This document shows, one piece after another, positions 23,525 through 35,842 of a stretch of DNA of 64,000 nt. Source of the stretch: Terebella lapidaria (taxonomy: Eukaryota > Annelida > Polychaeta > Terebellida > Terebellidae); NCBI GenBank assembly GCA_949152475.1, contig OX424566.1:10873177-10937176 (forward strand), written 5' to 3'. The position numbers and the translations under genes are program-made. Below the pieces are notes generated by a model. It saw only the letters and a program-made list of their open reading frames with translations, was not told the origin of the DNA and did no database searches. Position 1 is the stretch's first letter. Each line of letters opens with the position of its first letter.

Positions 23525-23641
23525 TTTCGATCCCTTGCATGTTGATGAAACACTTATCGACTTGTCAAGGGTTAGTGTGAAGCAAGCTTGTCGACCCAGG
23601 ACCCCCCATCTTTACAATGGGGATGCATACGCATTCGTCAG
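23525..23641 (+). CDS. Possible orphan exon, unknown protein
   Basis: Acceptor aacatgtag before TTTCG, donor TTCGTCAG|GTAATT. Reads FDPLHVDETLIDLSRVSVKQ then ACRPRTPHLYNGDAYAFV. The composition is protein-like and unlike the AT-rich surroundings, and both splice borders are good. No family recognised and no partner exons found, so it may be a fragment. Confidence 0.35.
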
Positions 23642-23699
23642 GTAATTTATAATCAACAAAATGGCCAACATCTTAAGTATGTGTTAGTACTACAGTAAA

Positions 23700-25070
23700 A
23701 CGTGTGGTATAGCACACCTCAATCTCCGTGTCATCTCAACTCACAAGCATAGATGAGTTCTTTCTTATATCTGGTACTTCAGAAAAAAATACTCCCTCGA
23801 GGTTTACCCGGAAAGTCAAATTGAGGTTTCATTGTGTGCCCAACACCATAATTATGTACATGTGTAACTAGTAGAGTAAACCAGCCTAATTTTGGACCCT
23901 ACCAGAATTCGTATATTTCAGCATATTTCAATGAATGTTCATGCAATGTGCCTGTCACTCATATACTGGCATCACTCAATGTATTGAAAATGTGTTCAGA
24001 ATAATGCTTTTCATTGCTCACATATACACCATTGTTTTTTTTGTCTTGATTATTCTTGAAGAACAAAGTTCATTGTACATAATCAGGCTTCCCGATTGAA
24101 AATGCTGGCTCCCCATGTGGCTGAATACTGTGAAGCCTGGTCAGTCAGCACCAGATGTCAAGATTTTTGGGTGTCTTTTTTGGGAATTAGAATTTTTCCC
24201 TCACCTTCACCCATGCAGATGATGACTCCACATGCAGCTGAATACTGTGAGACCTGGTGAGCCTGCACCAAAAAGCACTGATGCTGAGGCCTACTGTTAC
24301 AAGGAAAGGTTACTGTATTCACTGACTGACTGTGCTTGTGCCTGAAAACCCTGTCAGCCAGCCTAATAGCAGTGACTTGTATAACACTGGGGAGTCACTT
24401 GTATTATATTATCAGAATAATGTTTTTCGTTGTCAGTTTGTACATTTTTTAATGATCATCGCGACATGCTCATGATAATGTCTTTTCATGCACTGTATCT
24501 GTCACTGTATCATGGATAATTCATGATCTTCATTCATATACTGCAATATATTTTTTAATGTGTAAATATTTCCAAATTAGTTATCAACATGTTGAAAAAA
24601 TAAACACCATTGTCACTGACATTTTCAAGTGTTTCTATGCATGTTGTATTTACTCTGTTACTGTTAAGTGAACACCTCCAGCTAGGGACAACTCTCAGTT
24701 ACTGAACATATTTTCTCAAGCCCAACCCATCTTTTAACATTGTGATGCCCCTCTGATTAGTGAACACTTTTAACATTCTTTGCTTGGGGCGAGAAGGCAT
24801 TCATTCACGAGAGGTTTGACTGCATCATAGTTACACACACACAACTCTATCACCGTGACAAGCTCAATTCTTTTTACCAGTCGGAATTTTCAGAGGAAAT
24901 TTTGTTTGCAGATTAATTATTGTCATTTTACCAAATCTGGCAAACAAACCATTTTTGATGGTTATTGCTGTTAGATATGCAGATGCTGTTGGTCGTCTTT
25001 CTTTACTCATTGTTACTAGTTGCAGTGAAAATTTCTAACAACAACAACAAATGATAATCTGGTCATAGCA
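23700..25070. other. Spacer, no gene seen
   Basis: AT-rich. One short duplicated phrase (gctgaatactgtgaagcctg near 24122, gctgaatactgtgagacctg near 24237). Confidence 0.4.
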
Positions 25071-25440
25071 TGTCAATTACCGGTATAACTAATGGCTTGC
25101 CAGCTCCACCACTGTTTCAAGCAAACATTTATTTACTCGTAGCAGTGAACTTTTATATAAAAAACATACTGGCCATAGTAGAAATAACATGACCAGTATG
25201 GTTATTTTTATTATTAGTATTATTGTTGGCTAACAACGAACATATACGTGTAGTAGGTTACTAGTATGTGAATACTGTTAACTTCTTTCAGCACGAAGTG
25301 GGCTTGCCAGCTCTAACACCGTTTCAAGCTAAAATTTATTTACTCGTAGCAGTCAACTTTTATAAAAAAAATTACCATACTGGCCATAGTAGAAATACTA
25401 TGACCAGTATGGTTATTATTATTATTATTATTACTATTAT

Positions 25441-26530
25441 TAAGGCATTTCGGAAGAAATGCCTTTATGGTTTTAGCAGAATTTCTTTTTTCCTTTTTTT
25501 TTTCTTTTTTTTCTGCCGTTTTGGTTTCCGGCCGATAACTTTAGTTTGCCTCGATGTATCTTCGCCAAATTTTCAGCATTTGTCAGACATATTATGCGGA
25601 AGAACCCTATTGTTTTTCAGTCGGATCCGAGGTCCGTGAGGATGAAATCAATGTTGTTTTTTTGGACTTTGTTTCTGCTCGATAACTCAAAAAGTATGTA
25701 GGCAATGGCTGCAGAACTTTGCACGGAGGTTCATATATCAATAGGGAAGAATCCTATTGATTTTGGGATCAATCCGTCAAACGACCTTTGACCTAGAGGT
25801 CGGAAGAGTTTTCGCCCAGTCATCCTTGAGGTTTCCTGCATATCTTGGAAACGGTGAGTCGTAGAGCGAAACGGACGTTATTTTAAGACTCGTCGCTCTA
25901 GACAAACATGTCTAAGGGGTATTAAGGATGACCTTCAACCTTGACCGTGAATTTTTCTGCTGAGTCGACATTTTTCGTTTTCGTCTATATCTCGGAAACG
26001 GTGCGTCGTAGAGCGAAACGGACGTTATTTTCGGACTCGTGGCACTAGACAAACATGTCTAAGGGGTATTATGAATGAACTTTGACCTTGACCTAAAAGT
26101 TTTTCGCAGAGTCGGAATTTTTCGTTTTCGTCTATATCCTGGAATCGGTGCGTCGAAGAGCGAAACGGACGTTATTTTCAGACTCGTCGCCCGAGACAAA
26201 CATGTCTAAGGGGTATCAAGGATGACCTTCGACCTTGACTTTTTCTGCTGAGTCGGCATTTTTCATTTTCGTCGATATCTCGGAAACGGTGCATCGTAGA
26301 GCGAAACAGACATTATTTTTGGACTCGTGGCACTAGACAAACACGTCTAAGGGGTATTTATGGATAAACTTTGACCTTGACCTGAAATTTTTTCGTCGAG
26401 TCGGCATTTTTCATTTTCGTCGATATCTTGGAACAGTGTGTCGTAGAGCATTGTAGAGCCCATGGTACACATGCTATAAATATTACAAATTAGTCTTAAC
26501 ACCGAAATGCCTCCAAGGCATCTTTAGGCC
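25441..26530. mobile_element. Element with GGCATTTCGG inverted ends
   Basis: Starts aaggcatttcggaagaaatg and ends ccgaaatgcctccaaggcat, so the ends are inverted. It sits inside one unit of the hairpin array. The interior has about four ~145-bp repeats with cggaaacggtgcgtcgtaga and gttgaccttgacc-like words. A plus-strand open frame at its left end is a shadow. Non-autonomous. Confidence 0.75.
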
Positions 26531-26942
26531 TTGACGTCTAGTTATTACTATTATTATTAGCTAACAACAAACATATACGTGTAGCAGGGTACTAGTATGT
26601 GAATACTGTTGACTTCATCCAGCACAAAATGGGCTTGTCAGCTCTACCACTGTTTCAAGCAAAAATTTATTTACTCGTAGCAGTCAACTTTCATATAAAA
26701 AAAAATTACCATACTGGCCATTGACCAGTATGGTTATTATTATTATTATTATTATTATTGGCTGACAACAAACATTTACGTGTAGCAGGGTACTAGTATG
26801 TGAATACTGTTAACTTCATTCAGCACAAAATGGGCTTGTCAGCTCTACCACTGTGTCAAGCAAAAATTTATCTACAGTCAACAAAAATTACCATACTGGC
26901 CATAGTAGAAATAATATGACCAGTATGGTTATTTCGATTATT

Positions 26943-28775
26943 TGGGGCATTTCGGCACGAAACATTCTATTTTTTTTTCTTTTACTTTTGCCGTTTTGGT
27001 TTCCGACCCATAACTTGTGAGTGCCTGAACGGATCTTGTCCAAATTTTCTTCAGTGTTCAGAAATATTACGTGAAAGACCCCTATTGTTTTGGAGTAGGT
27101 GTAAAAGAAATTTACGGCCTACATAAAATAGGTCCCACACACAAGTATTACTAGGAAGTGTCCAGTGGGACAATATTCTCAGTAATATATCAGACGGATC
27201 TAATTCCCCAGGAAAACATGTCCAGGGACATATTTATATCCCTGGACATGTTTTCCTGTGGAATTAGGTCCGTCTGATATATATCACTGAGAATATTCCT
27301 AGGAAATGTTGTCCAGTGGGACAATATTCTCAGTAATGTATATCAGACGGACCTAATTCCCCAGGAAAACATGTCCAGGGACATATTTCTCCGACACTCA
27401 TGTCCAGGCAGACTATTTCCCCTAGGAATATATGTCCGGGGGACCTAAAATACATGGGACATATGTTCCATTTACACCTGCCCCGGGGTTTGTGAGGTTC
27501 GTGAGGATGAAATCAAGAATAGATTTTGAGACTTGGTTTCCAATCGATTACTCAAAAAGTATTCATGCAGTGGCTGCAGAACTTTGCATGGAGGTTCAAA
27601 TACCACCAGGGAAGAACCCTACTGATTTGGGGATCAAGCCGTAAAATGATTTTTGACCAAGAGCTCGGAACCAATATCTTGGGTATCTTGGGTTGAGATG
27701 ACCCCTGGTGTATATTTTTTTTTTCGCGGACTCGACACACTTGTTTGGCCGTATCTCGAAAACGGTGCTTCGTAGAGCGAAATGGAGCTAAATTTCGGCC
27801 TCCTGGCATCTGGCAAACTAGTCTAGGGGGTATCTTTGATCAAACGACCCGTGGTGTCGATTTTTTTTTTCGCCGACTCGGCACTTCCTGATTGCCTGTT
27901 TCTCGGAAACGGTGTGTCTTGGAGCAAAACGAAGCTCAATTTCGGCCCACTGGCACTAGACAAACTAGACTAGGGTATCTTGGGTCGAGACGACTCCTGG
28001 TGTCGATTTTTTTCTACGGCTCGGCACTTTCTGCTTGGCCATATCTCGGAAACGGTGCATCGTAGAGCAAAACTTATTTCTGGGCTCCTGGCACTATACA
28101 AACACCCTGGTGTCGAAATTCTTTCCCGACTAGGCACCTACTGTTTGGCGGTATCTCGGGAACCGTGCGTCACAGAGCGAAACGGAGATTAATTTCGGCC
28201 TTATGGCACTAGACTTGGATTGGTCTAGGGGGTATTTTGGGAAGAGATGACCCCTGGTGTCAATATTTTTTCCCCAACTCGGCACTTCCTGTTTGGCCGT
28301 ATCTCGCAAACGGTGCATCGTAGAGCGAAACGGAGCTTGATATCGGTCACCTGGGACTAGACAAACTAGTCTAGCAGGTATCCTGGGTCGAGACGACCCC
28401 TGGTGTCGATTTTTTCTCCGACTCGACACTTCTTGTTTGGCTGTTTCTCGGAAACTGTGCTTTGTAGAGCAGATGGAGCTTAATTTCGGCCTGTTGGCAT
28501 TAGACAAGACAAACTCTGGTGTCAATTTTTTTTTTCTCTGACTCGGCACTTCCTGTTTGGCTGTATCTTGAAAAAGGTGTTTCGTAGAGCGAAACAGAGC
28601 TTCATTCGGCTTTCTGGCACTAGACAAACTAGTCTAGGGGGACGGTGTGAATATTGGGTCGAGACGACCCCTGGTGTCAAACTTTCTGCCCGATTCAATA
28701 TCTTCAATATCTCAGAAACGGTCCATCGTAGAGCAAAACGGGAGTTATTTTCAGAATCATTGCCCAAGACAAGCA
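26943..28775. mobile_element. Second, longer element of the same family
   Basis: Begins ggcatttcggcacgaaac, then tgccgttttggtttccgacc, matching the start of the 25.4-kb element. It holds a 126-nt palindrome (27172-27297) and, from 27650 on, eight or so diverged 110-150-bp repeats with tctcggaaacggtg, cgtagagcgaaacgg and gacccctggtgtcgattttt. The right inverted end was not found; it fades into the hairpin array at about 28775. Confidence 0.7.
27172..27297. repeat. 126-nt near-perfect palindrome
   Basis: Arms of about 58 bases pair from aatattctcagt (27172) to actgagaatatt (ends 27297), with a short centre near 27233. It carries the words cagacgg, taattcc, ccaggaaaacatgtcc and their complements. 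A half copy follows at 27320-27395. Confidence 0.92.
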
Positions 28776-30244
28776 TATATAAACATATATCTGTAGTAGG
28801 GTACTAGTATGTGAATACTGTTAACTTCATTCAGCATAAACTGGGCTTGTCAACTCTACCACTGTTCCAAGCAAAAATTCATTTACTTGTAGAAGTCAAC
28901 TTTTGTAAAAAAAAAAATTGCCATACTGGCCATAGTAGAAATACTATGACCAGTATGGTTATTTTGATTATTATTACTATTGTTGGCTAACAACAAACAT
29001 ATACCTGTAGTAGGGTACTAGTATGTGAATACTGTTAACCTTATTCAGCATAAAGTAGGCTTGCCAGCTTCACCACTGTTTCAAGCAAAATTATTTTTAC
29101 TTCTAGCAGCCAACTGTTAAAAAAATTGCCATACTGGCCATAGTAGAAATACTATGACCAGTATGGTTATTTTGATTATTATTATTTTGTTGGCTAACAA
29201 CAAATATATACCTGTAGTAGAGTACTAGTATGTGAATACTGTTAACTTCATCCAGCATAAAATTGCAAAGTCAGCCCTACCACTGTTTCAGGCAAAAATT
29301 TATTTACTCGTAGCAGTCATCTTTTATAAAACAAATTACCATACTGGCCATAGTAGAGATACTATGACCAGTATGGTTATTTTGATTATTATTATTATTG
29401 TTGGCTAACAACACACATATACCTGTAGTGGGGTACTAGTATGTGAATACTGTTAACTTCATTCAGCATAAAATGGGCTGGTCGGCCCTACCACTGTTTT
29501 AGGCAAAAATTTATTTACTCGTAGCAGTCAACTTTTATAAAAAAAAATTACCATACTGGCCATAGTAGAAATACTATGGCCAGTATGGTTATTTTGATTA
29601 CTAATATTATTGTTATCTAACTACAAACATATACCTGTAGTGGGGTACTAGTATGTGAATACTGTTAACTTCATTCAGCATAAAATGGGCAAGTCAGCCC
29701 TACCACTGTTTCAAGCAAAAATTTATTTACTCGTAGCAGTCAACTTTTGTAAGAAAAAAATTACCATATTGGCCATAGTAGAAATACTATGACCAGTATG
29801 GTTATTTTGATTATTATTATTATTGTTGGCTAACAACAAACATATACCTGTAGTAGGATACTAGTATGTGAATACTGTTAACTTCATTCAGCACAGAGTG
29901 GGCTTGCCAGCTCTATCACTGTTTCAAGCAAAAAATTTTTTACTCGTAGCAGTCAACTTTTATAAAAAAAAAAAAATACCATACTGGCCATAGTAGAAAT
30001 ACTATGGCCAGTATGGCTTTTTATATTTTTTATTATTTTTGTTGGCTAACAACAAACATACATGTGTAGTGGGGTACTAGTGTGAATAATGTTAACTTCA
30101 TTCAGCATAAAATGGGAAAGTCAGCCCTACCACTTTTTCAAGCAACAATTTATCTACTTGCAGCAGTCAACTTTTTTTTTGAAAAAAGTAACCGCACTGG
30201 CCATAGTAGGAATACTACGGCCAGTGTGGTTATCTCGATCATAA

Positions 30245-31737
30245 TTATATTGTTACTGGTGAACTATAAGAAATAATATACAACAGTTGACTTAAATTGA
30301 CTTATAGCAGTCGATTTATTTTTACTCATGTATAGTGCATTCCATTGTGCACTACACTGCCCCTGGTGGCAGTGTCCAACACCATGACTAATTTCAGTTT
30401 ATGGTGTCACAATCTCAAGTGCTGCCGCCTAGTGGCAGACCACCTGCTGCAGTAAAAAAAATTGTTGACTTGACAGAGTAAAAAAAAGTTGATGTATTGA
30501 GGTAAATGCTTGTTTACTGTAAAACCTAGTGTTCCTGACTGTTAACTCGGGTGTGGGACACCAGGAGGTGTTAAAGAGTCATGATCTACTGCGCGATGTA
30601 TTCAATAGTCATTTCAAAGGCTATCTTTGTATTTTATGAAGATTTTCTCTCAGTACGTCTATCCCAATCTGATACAAGATTTGCATGTCATTGGATATGT
30701 AAGGGTATCAAAAGGTCACACCAGCCAACCCTATTCGAATTTGTCACCACCATCATTTGACCACTCATGTGATTCGAAATGTAGAATAGTTTGACTGTAA
30801 ACGCCCCTCTCCCACCCCTCCAAGAAACCTCTCCACATGGCAATTCCACTTACATACATGTCACAATGTCCTCGACCTGCTACTATGCACAAGACACTAT
30901 AGATACATGAAACTCACAATCATACGCACGACACGTGATCACATTACATCATAATTGATTTTCCTGAGACGGCCAGAGCAATTGGAAGAACTGCATGATC
31001 ACAAAGAAAATATTTGGACAATTTTTAAGGGATATTAACAAGACCAATTAGGTATGCTTGTCGGATTATAGGGTCCACGATTGTGGTGCGTCAAGACCAT
31101 TGAATCCGTGCGTGCCTGAATAAACTGTCGTTATTGAGAACGGGAGCCCGACGAACTTCTAATGTGACAGAAATAAAGTTAGAATTATCCAAAACTATAT
31201 TGGTAATTGTATATCAAGGTCGGTGACTGTGCAGTTTTACGATATCATACTACTACTGAATGGAAAAAAATGGACAAATATGCTGATAGTGCACTAATCC
31301 GATAGGATGATAAGGCTTTGCTAACATAAACAATACACACTCGGTGTTATATTTGATTCTTCCCACTTTGGCAAAAACAGGGTACATGTCTATTAATGGT
31401 GTACAATGGAATTTGAGAGAGAAAAAACTGACATTGATTTGACATAATTTTGTTTGAACATATGTGAAAGGTGGTCAGTATGCTAAGCAGTTCTTGTTGG
31501 TGGAGACTCACTGTGGATTATTTCAAGTGATCATTTTAAATTACTCTGGGTGAACTTTATATTCAGTTGTTAGTCCTCGATATATTCAACTTCCGACCCC
31601 CACTATAATCGCCAGCTGTGTGATACATGGTAAACAACCTCCACTATATCAACATCAGAAATGTTGATATATCGCTTAGTCCCATTTTATAGATTATCCA
31701 ATGAGCTACAGGATACCTTAGACATACAACTACAACT
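30245..31737. other. Spacer, no gene seen
   Basis: Contains the far end of the repeat also found inverted near 8610 (tgtaaaacctagtgttcctg at 30518). The rest is unremarkable AT-rich sequence leading to the aminotransferase-like gene. Confidence 0.4.
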
Positions 31738-31815
31738 ATGGAATTTCGAGCCACACTCAGAGAGCAGGTGTTTATGTTACGACCTGGGGCGGTCTGTCTC
31801 AACCATGGTTCTTCG
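31738..31815 (+). CDS. Aminotransferase-like exon 1 (start codon, LNHGS)
   Basis: ATG at 31738, 26 codons, donor TCTTCG|GTATTG in phase 0. Reads MEFRATLREQVFMLRPGAVC then LNHGSS. 'LNHGS' near residue 21-25 is the opening motif of the family. If the donor is skipped, the frame runs on into the FDDAN repeat that follows. Confidence 0.6.
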
Positions 31816-33243
31816 GTATTGTTCCAAGGCGAATGTAGGTATCAATCTATTACCACAAATACAGTAGATTTTGATGATGCCAATAACAAACGTAAAATAC
31901 AACATTTTGCAATAGAAACAAAGCCCGACCAAATAGTTTATCCAAAGACACACTGGCGTCATCAGGGGCAGACAGTGTGTTAAATGTAGTTGTTTCTACT
32001 GTACACCTGATGGAATTAGTATACAACTGCCCAACAACCTATGACAATTTTTTAGAAATCCGAAACAAACCCCATGGAACAGATATATGACAAGTACATA
32101 AGTACCTAATCAATAGCCAAAAGGCTATACACAGAGAGACAGCAGTATGTATATAATTTTCTAATATATTTCATATATTACCGCTTGTTTGGGCTTTGAT
32201 TTTTCCGGATATAAATTTCACGTTTCATACAACAACCGAAAATGCGACCCCTGCTGCCTCCATTATTCATTATCAAATTTAGGGATTAGTTTGTTAACAG
32301 AACGCCATGCGTTCATTGTAGATATCGATATAAATCCAAATACAAATGATTTGTCTGGAAATATGTTGTATGATTGCATCGTTGAGAAAACACGCTGTTA
32401 TTACTACCCTTTACGTAAGGTCCTAAAGGACAAGGACACATGCCAAAATGATTGGATGTTTCATTTGAACTTGCCTTCAGCTATCAGGCGGAGTTGGAGA
32501 GCCACCCAGAAGACTGGTACAGACGGCGTACTCCTCTATACCAGCGACAAGCCCTCGAGAAACTCTGTCTCTTCATTGGAACCAAGGTCCGGGACACTCT
32601 TCTCGTTGAGAACGTCACGACAGGTGCGTGAGTAGACATTCATACGTTAGTAGCACATGGTTGGGATAAACTTGGTAACTGGGAGAAAAAATCGCACATT
32701 TTCACCCTCGTGCATCTTAGTAGTGTTATTATAATAACACATTCCACTTTAAGATTGAAGCGTCAAATTTTAGTAGGACTATTTCCAGCAAAATTCCTTG
32801 GTATGATATACATACATGTATCTCAAGGTGAAAAAAGTTCTCTGCTGGATGATTCGCTGCGCAGTTCGCATTTTTTACTACATGTTTTCACAACCTAGGC
32901 TTGACTATGTGTGTCGTTCTTTTACCTGGAAAGAGAATGACACAAGCTTGGTATCCACTCTGTCTTACGCATCGGTCAGCGTCATGTCTGGAGTAATTGG
33001 TGAGCGTTGTAGCTCACTCATTATACACGAAACGTGGCAAGTCGTGACAAGAACGTTCAATGAACAGAGCATACTCACAAGTTGACATTGTTGTTATTCG
33101 CACCTAAGATGGTGAAGGTTGAAGTGAAGTTCCCGATCAAGTCCAAGTATGAAATATTGGATCTGTACAAGAAAACGCTGAAGAATAACCCTAATGTCAG
33201 ACTGGCTGTCATTTGTGATGACATCAAATCGCCACTCATTCTA
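31738..33243 (+). CDS. Class-V aminotransferase-like gene, N-terminal part (isopenicillin-N-epimerase / EgtE-like)
   Basis: Four exon-like blocks in family order: 31738-31815, 32481-32627, 32899-32992 or 32999, and 33109-33243. Together they give REQVFMLRPGAVCLNHGSS, YQAELESHPEDWYRR..., FIGTKVRDTLLVENVTTG, FTWKENDTSLVSTLSYASV and MVKVEVKFPI...VRLAVICDDIKSPL. Family knowledge: these PLP-dependent fold-type I enzymes start with an L-NHGS motif, then 'vENaTTG', 'GD..L....Y..V' and 'VklAv.dhi.S'. The catalytic Asp/His and PLP-binding Lys (DGAHA..., HKW) should follow but were not found to the right. A short exon between the first two is also missing (phase 0 versus 2). So it is either a real gene with distant exons or a truncated remnant. 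Substrate unknown. Confidence 0.65.
31851..31985 (+). repeat. Dispersed repeat 'FDDAN', copy in aminotransferase-like intron 1
   Basis: Begins near attttgatgatgccaataac and ends gcgtcatcaggggcagacag. Same orientation as copy 1 (2085-2212); the 36.7-kb copy is inverted. It follows exon 1 so closely that a single frame runs from the start codon through the repeat. Confidence 0.75.
32481..32627 (+). CDS. Aminotransferase-like exon with VENVTTG
   Basis: Acceptor aacttgccttcag, donor GGTGC|GTGAGT (consensus). Starts and ends in phase 2. Reads YQAELESHPEDWYRRRTPLY ... CLFIGTKVRDTLLVENVTTG. VENVTTG is the well-conserved segment that, in the family, lies by the PLP phosphate. A longer open frame covers the same DNA in another frame but lacks these matches. 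Confidence 0.75.
32899..32999 (+). CDS. Aminotransferase-like exon with STLSYASV
   Basis: Acceptor cacaacctag; phase 2 joins the previous exon (TTGALDYVCRSF). Reads VCRSFTWKENDTSLVSTLSY ASVSVMSG. 'D..L.STLSYASV' fits the family 'gD.vL.t...Y.aV'. The donor is either GGA|GTAATT at 32992 (phase 0, fits the next exon) or ATTG|GTGAGC at 32999 (better site, wrong phase). Confidence 0.6.
33109..33243 (+). CDS. Aminotransferase-like exon with KFPI and VRLAV
   Basis: Acceptor cgcacctaag, probable donor ATTCTA|GTAGTA. Reads MVKVEVKFPIKSKYEILDLY then KKTLKNNPNVRLAVICDDIK SPLIL. 'V.V.FPI.s..eil..y...L' and 'vrLAv.d.i.SP' fit the family. The canonical family has DHI-S here; this copy has CDDIKSP. Confidence 0.65.
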
Positions 33244-33249
33244 GTAGTA

Positions 33250-34850
33250 CAGTTGTGACAGCTTCCATCATGAAAGAAAAAATTGGCTGAAATCCAAATG
33301 GGTAAAAAAAGATAGTGATATGCTTTAAGACAATGAAAAAAAAAACATTTTTTACCGAGACACTGAAAAAATCAATATGGCCGCCACACACAGACGATCG
33401 ATTCAAAGGCAATGAAACTGTCCAAAGGTACATGTTTTTAAAGGGGTAATAATTCGTGAAAACCTCCTCAAAAGGGATAATGCAGTTTTTGAGAAAATGG
33501 TCACAGAAGTCCAAAGTTGACTGTTTTCATCAAAAATGGTTGTTTCAATTTTTCAAGGTCTTTGAAGGTCAAATTGAAGGTTACCACCGAAAGTGCAATA
33601 TATGATTTCCCACTTGAATGTACCAATATCTAAGCTCTATCTTGAAGTGTTCTAGGAGTTGACTCGGAATAGCTCCCATTATGAAAAAAAAAATATTGAC
33701 ATTTCATAAGTCCAAAACAACTTTCAATCGTTTGGCTGGAAATGGCTACAAACGAATAGTGACTTTAAAATCATAACGGCTGCCACCCACAGACCCGAAA
33801 TTCAATGGTATTAAAACTAGAACACATCATATAGGTACATACGGAGAATATTTTGAAACAAAAAAAATGGCTATACAGTTTTTGAGAAAATGGTCGCCAA
33901 AGTCCAGAATCAGTCGTTTACGTCAAAAATGCCAAAAATCAACATACTGAAAATCCTTCCTTTTAAAATATTGGTATTTTTGCACAAACTTTCAAAATGA
34001 TTCAACTGTAAACTTCAAAGACAAAAATGTGGACAACGTCATGGCAATAGCTTTCTGGACCATAGGTCTGGTAACCTGAAAATGAGTGAATGCATCGAAG
34101 CAACAAAACTGTGCAAAATTGGAATATTGACAATTTCCAAATACTTGCTTCTATAGAATTTTCCACTGTTTGTGTATATTTACAAACTCATCTATTGATA
34201 CTCAAGAAATTTCCACAAAATGCCATATAACCATGCCACTCTGTAATATGAGAGATCACATACTTTTGTATTATGTGATCTGTGATACTATAATGGTGAT
34301 CAATTAAACAGATACTTTTAACAAATGGCTCGGCTAAAAATGTCTCACCCCCGAAAAAAAGTTGTCAACGAAAAAAAGGTCTAACAAAATTGTTTTTTTA
34401 ATTGAATGTGTTTTATCTGAAAGCAAACAACATGTGATCAAACTATTATCACCATCCTACTACTCTTCTTGCCCTACACCACCCAATCACACTTATATCA
34501 TCATTCTTTTATCATGTTTATGGTATATAAATCACTGAAACTAAATCACTGAATCTTAAATCCCCTAAGTCTTCTCACTCTCCAATTTTTGTCTCAAATT
34601 GCATGCACGCTTGCAAGAAATATGTGAAAGACTCACCCCAAAACCTCCAGGTCCAGCGCGCCCGAAAACACTTTAAAATTGAAAAACAAAATAATAATTT
34701 CCAAGGCATCAATCAGTGTCATGTTTATTTCATGTTCATGGGAAATGGCTTGTCATTACTAAATTCACGAAAGAAATCCGGGTAACCAAAAACTTCAATC
34801 AAAATGACATGCAATCGCCGCCGCTGCCGACGCAGGACATTCGTATCCCT
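33250..34850. other. AT-rich intron or spacer
   Basis: No coding signal. Around 33560-33700 it resembles 60250-60420 (ggtcaaattgaaggttacca / accaatatctaagc / ctcccattatgaa), so an old interspersed repeat is present. Missing aminotransferase exons were sought here without success. Confidence 0.4.
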
Positions 34851-35842
34851 TAGTTATGGAATTCCGGTGCGGCCACGACTTGCGAGTGGCGACATGCGAC
34901 TTGCGTGATGTGACTTACGTGAAGCTCCACGACTTGCGACATGCGTCTTACAAGTTGCGATATGCGTGCTGTGACCATGGTGACATGCGTTATACGACAT
35001 GCGTGTTGCGAGTTGCCTGTTGCGAGTTCCGAGTAAGCGAGTTGTGGGCTGGGTGTTGAAATTTAAGATTTCTAGCGGTTTTAGAATAGAAATTTTTTTT
35101 TCGGCGTCCACGATCGGAACAGACCGAGGAACAGACGTTGTTGGCTTTGAACATACTAGACTCGGATCTCCCAGTATGTATGGAATTCCGGTGCATTGAC
35201 GACTTGCGAGTGGCGACTTGTGTGTTGCGAGTTGCGTGTTGCGACTTGCGTGGGGCCTCTTGTGAGTTGCGTGTTGCGAGTGTAGTGTTGTGAGTTGCGT
35301 ATTATTTGGCGGTGTTGAGGTTTTTGTGCTATTTTGAAATTAGATGCATGCTGTCTACAGTATGCTTGGTGAAAGATAAAATCTGCATCACCGGTAATTG
35401 AATTGTTTTTATATAATATATATTGTATTGTATACATGTATTGTAATTGTGATACAGTCTGTGACACTGCCACAGTGATTCACTAAAATCCCCTCAGATA
35501 TCTCTTTATGACTTGATTCTTGCCAATTACTTTTGAGCATTGAAATATAGTTAAAAGTGTCTGACTTATGTGGAGAAAATTTAATATATATAGGGTCTGG
35601 GCCAATATGGGTTTTTATACTACCGCGTTCGCTATAATCATTTTAGCGAACGCGGCCTACTATATTACAATGACTGCAATATATTCCCACACAAGTCGAG
35701 AATGATGCAAACTGGCATAGGCTTATGTCCCACATTTTCCAAGATCGCATCAGAAAAGAATTTCAGCTTAGGCCTATAGTCGTCATTGCAACCATTGGCA
35801 TAAATTTCTTCACAAGAATGTTCTTTACATTGAGCGCATTTC

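Larger units (their letters stand above)
25075..30245. repeat. Tandem array of ~215-bp units, each with a GAAA-loop hairpin
   Basis: Units share ctgttaacttcattcagcat, a poly-T/A stretch with tttactcgtagcagtcaac, then the hairpin ccatactggccatagta-GAAA-tactatgaccagtatgg, an ATT microsatellite and gttggctaacaacaaacata. Eleven hairpins start near 25165, 25376, 26708 (centre deleted), 26890, 28921, 29129, 29339, 29550, 29762, 29981 and 30190. Two elements interrupt the array (25440-26535 and 26943-28775). The last unit (30190) has changed both arms (CCGCACTGG...CCAGTGTGG) and still pairs. Confidence 0.92.

Noticed and set aside
28130..28627. 165-codon minus-strand ORF
   Set aside because: Runs through diverged 110-150-bp repeats of an element; repeated peptide pieces follow the repeat.
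25075..30245. CRISPR-like array
   Set aside because: Regular repeats, but units are ~215 bp, spacers are not unique, and the context is animal DNA.
32189..32635. 148-codon plus-strand ORF
   Set aside because: Its 3' half overlaps a better-supported exon in another frame with splice sites and family motifs.
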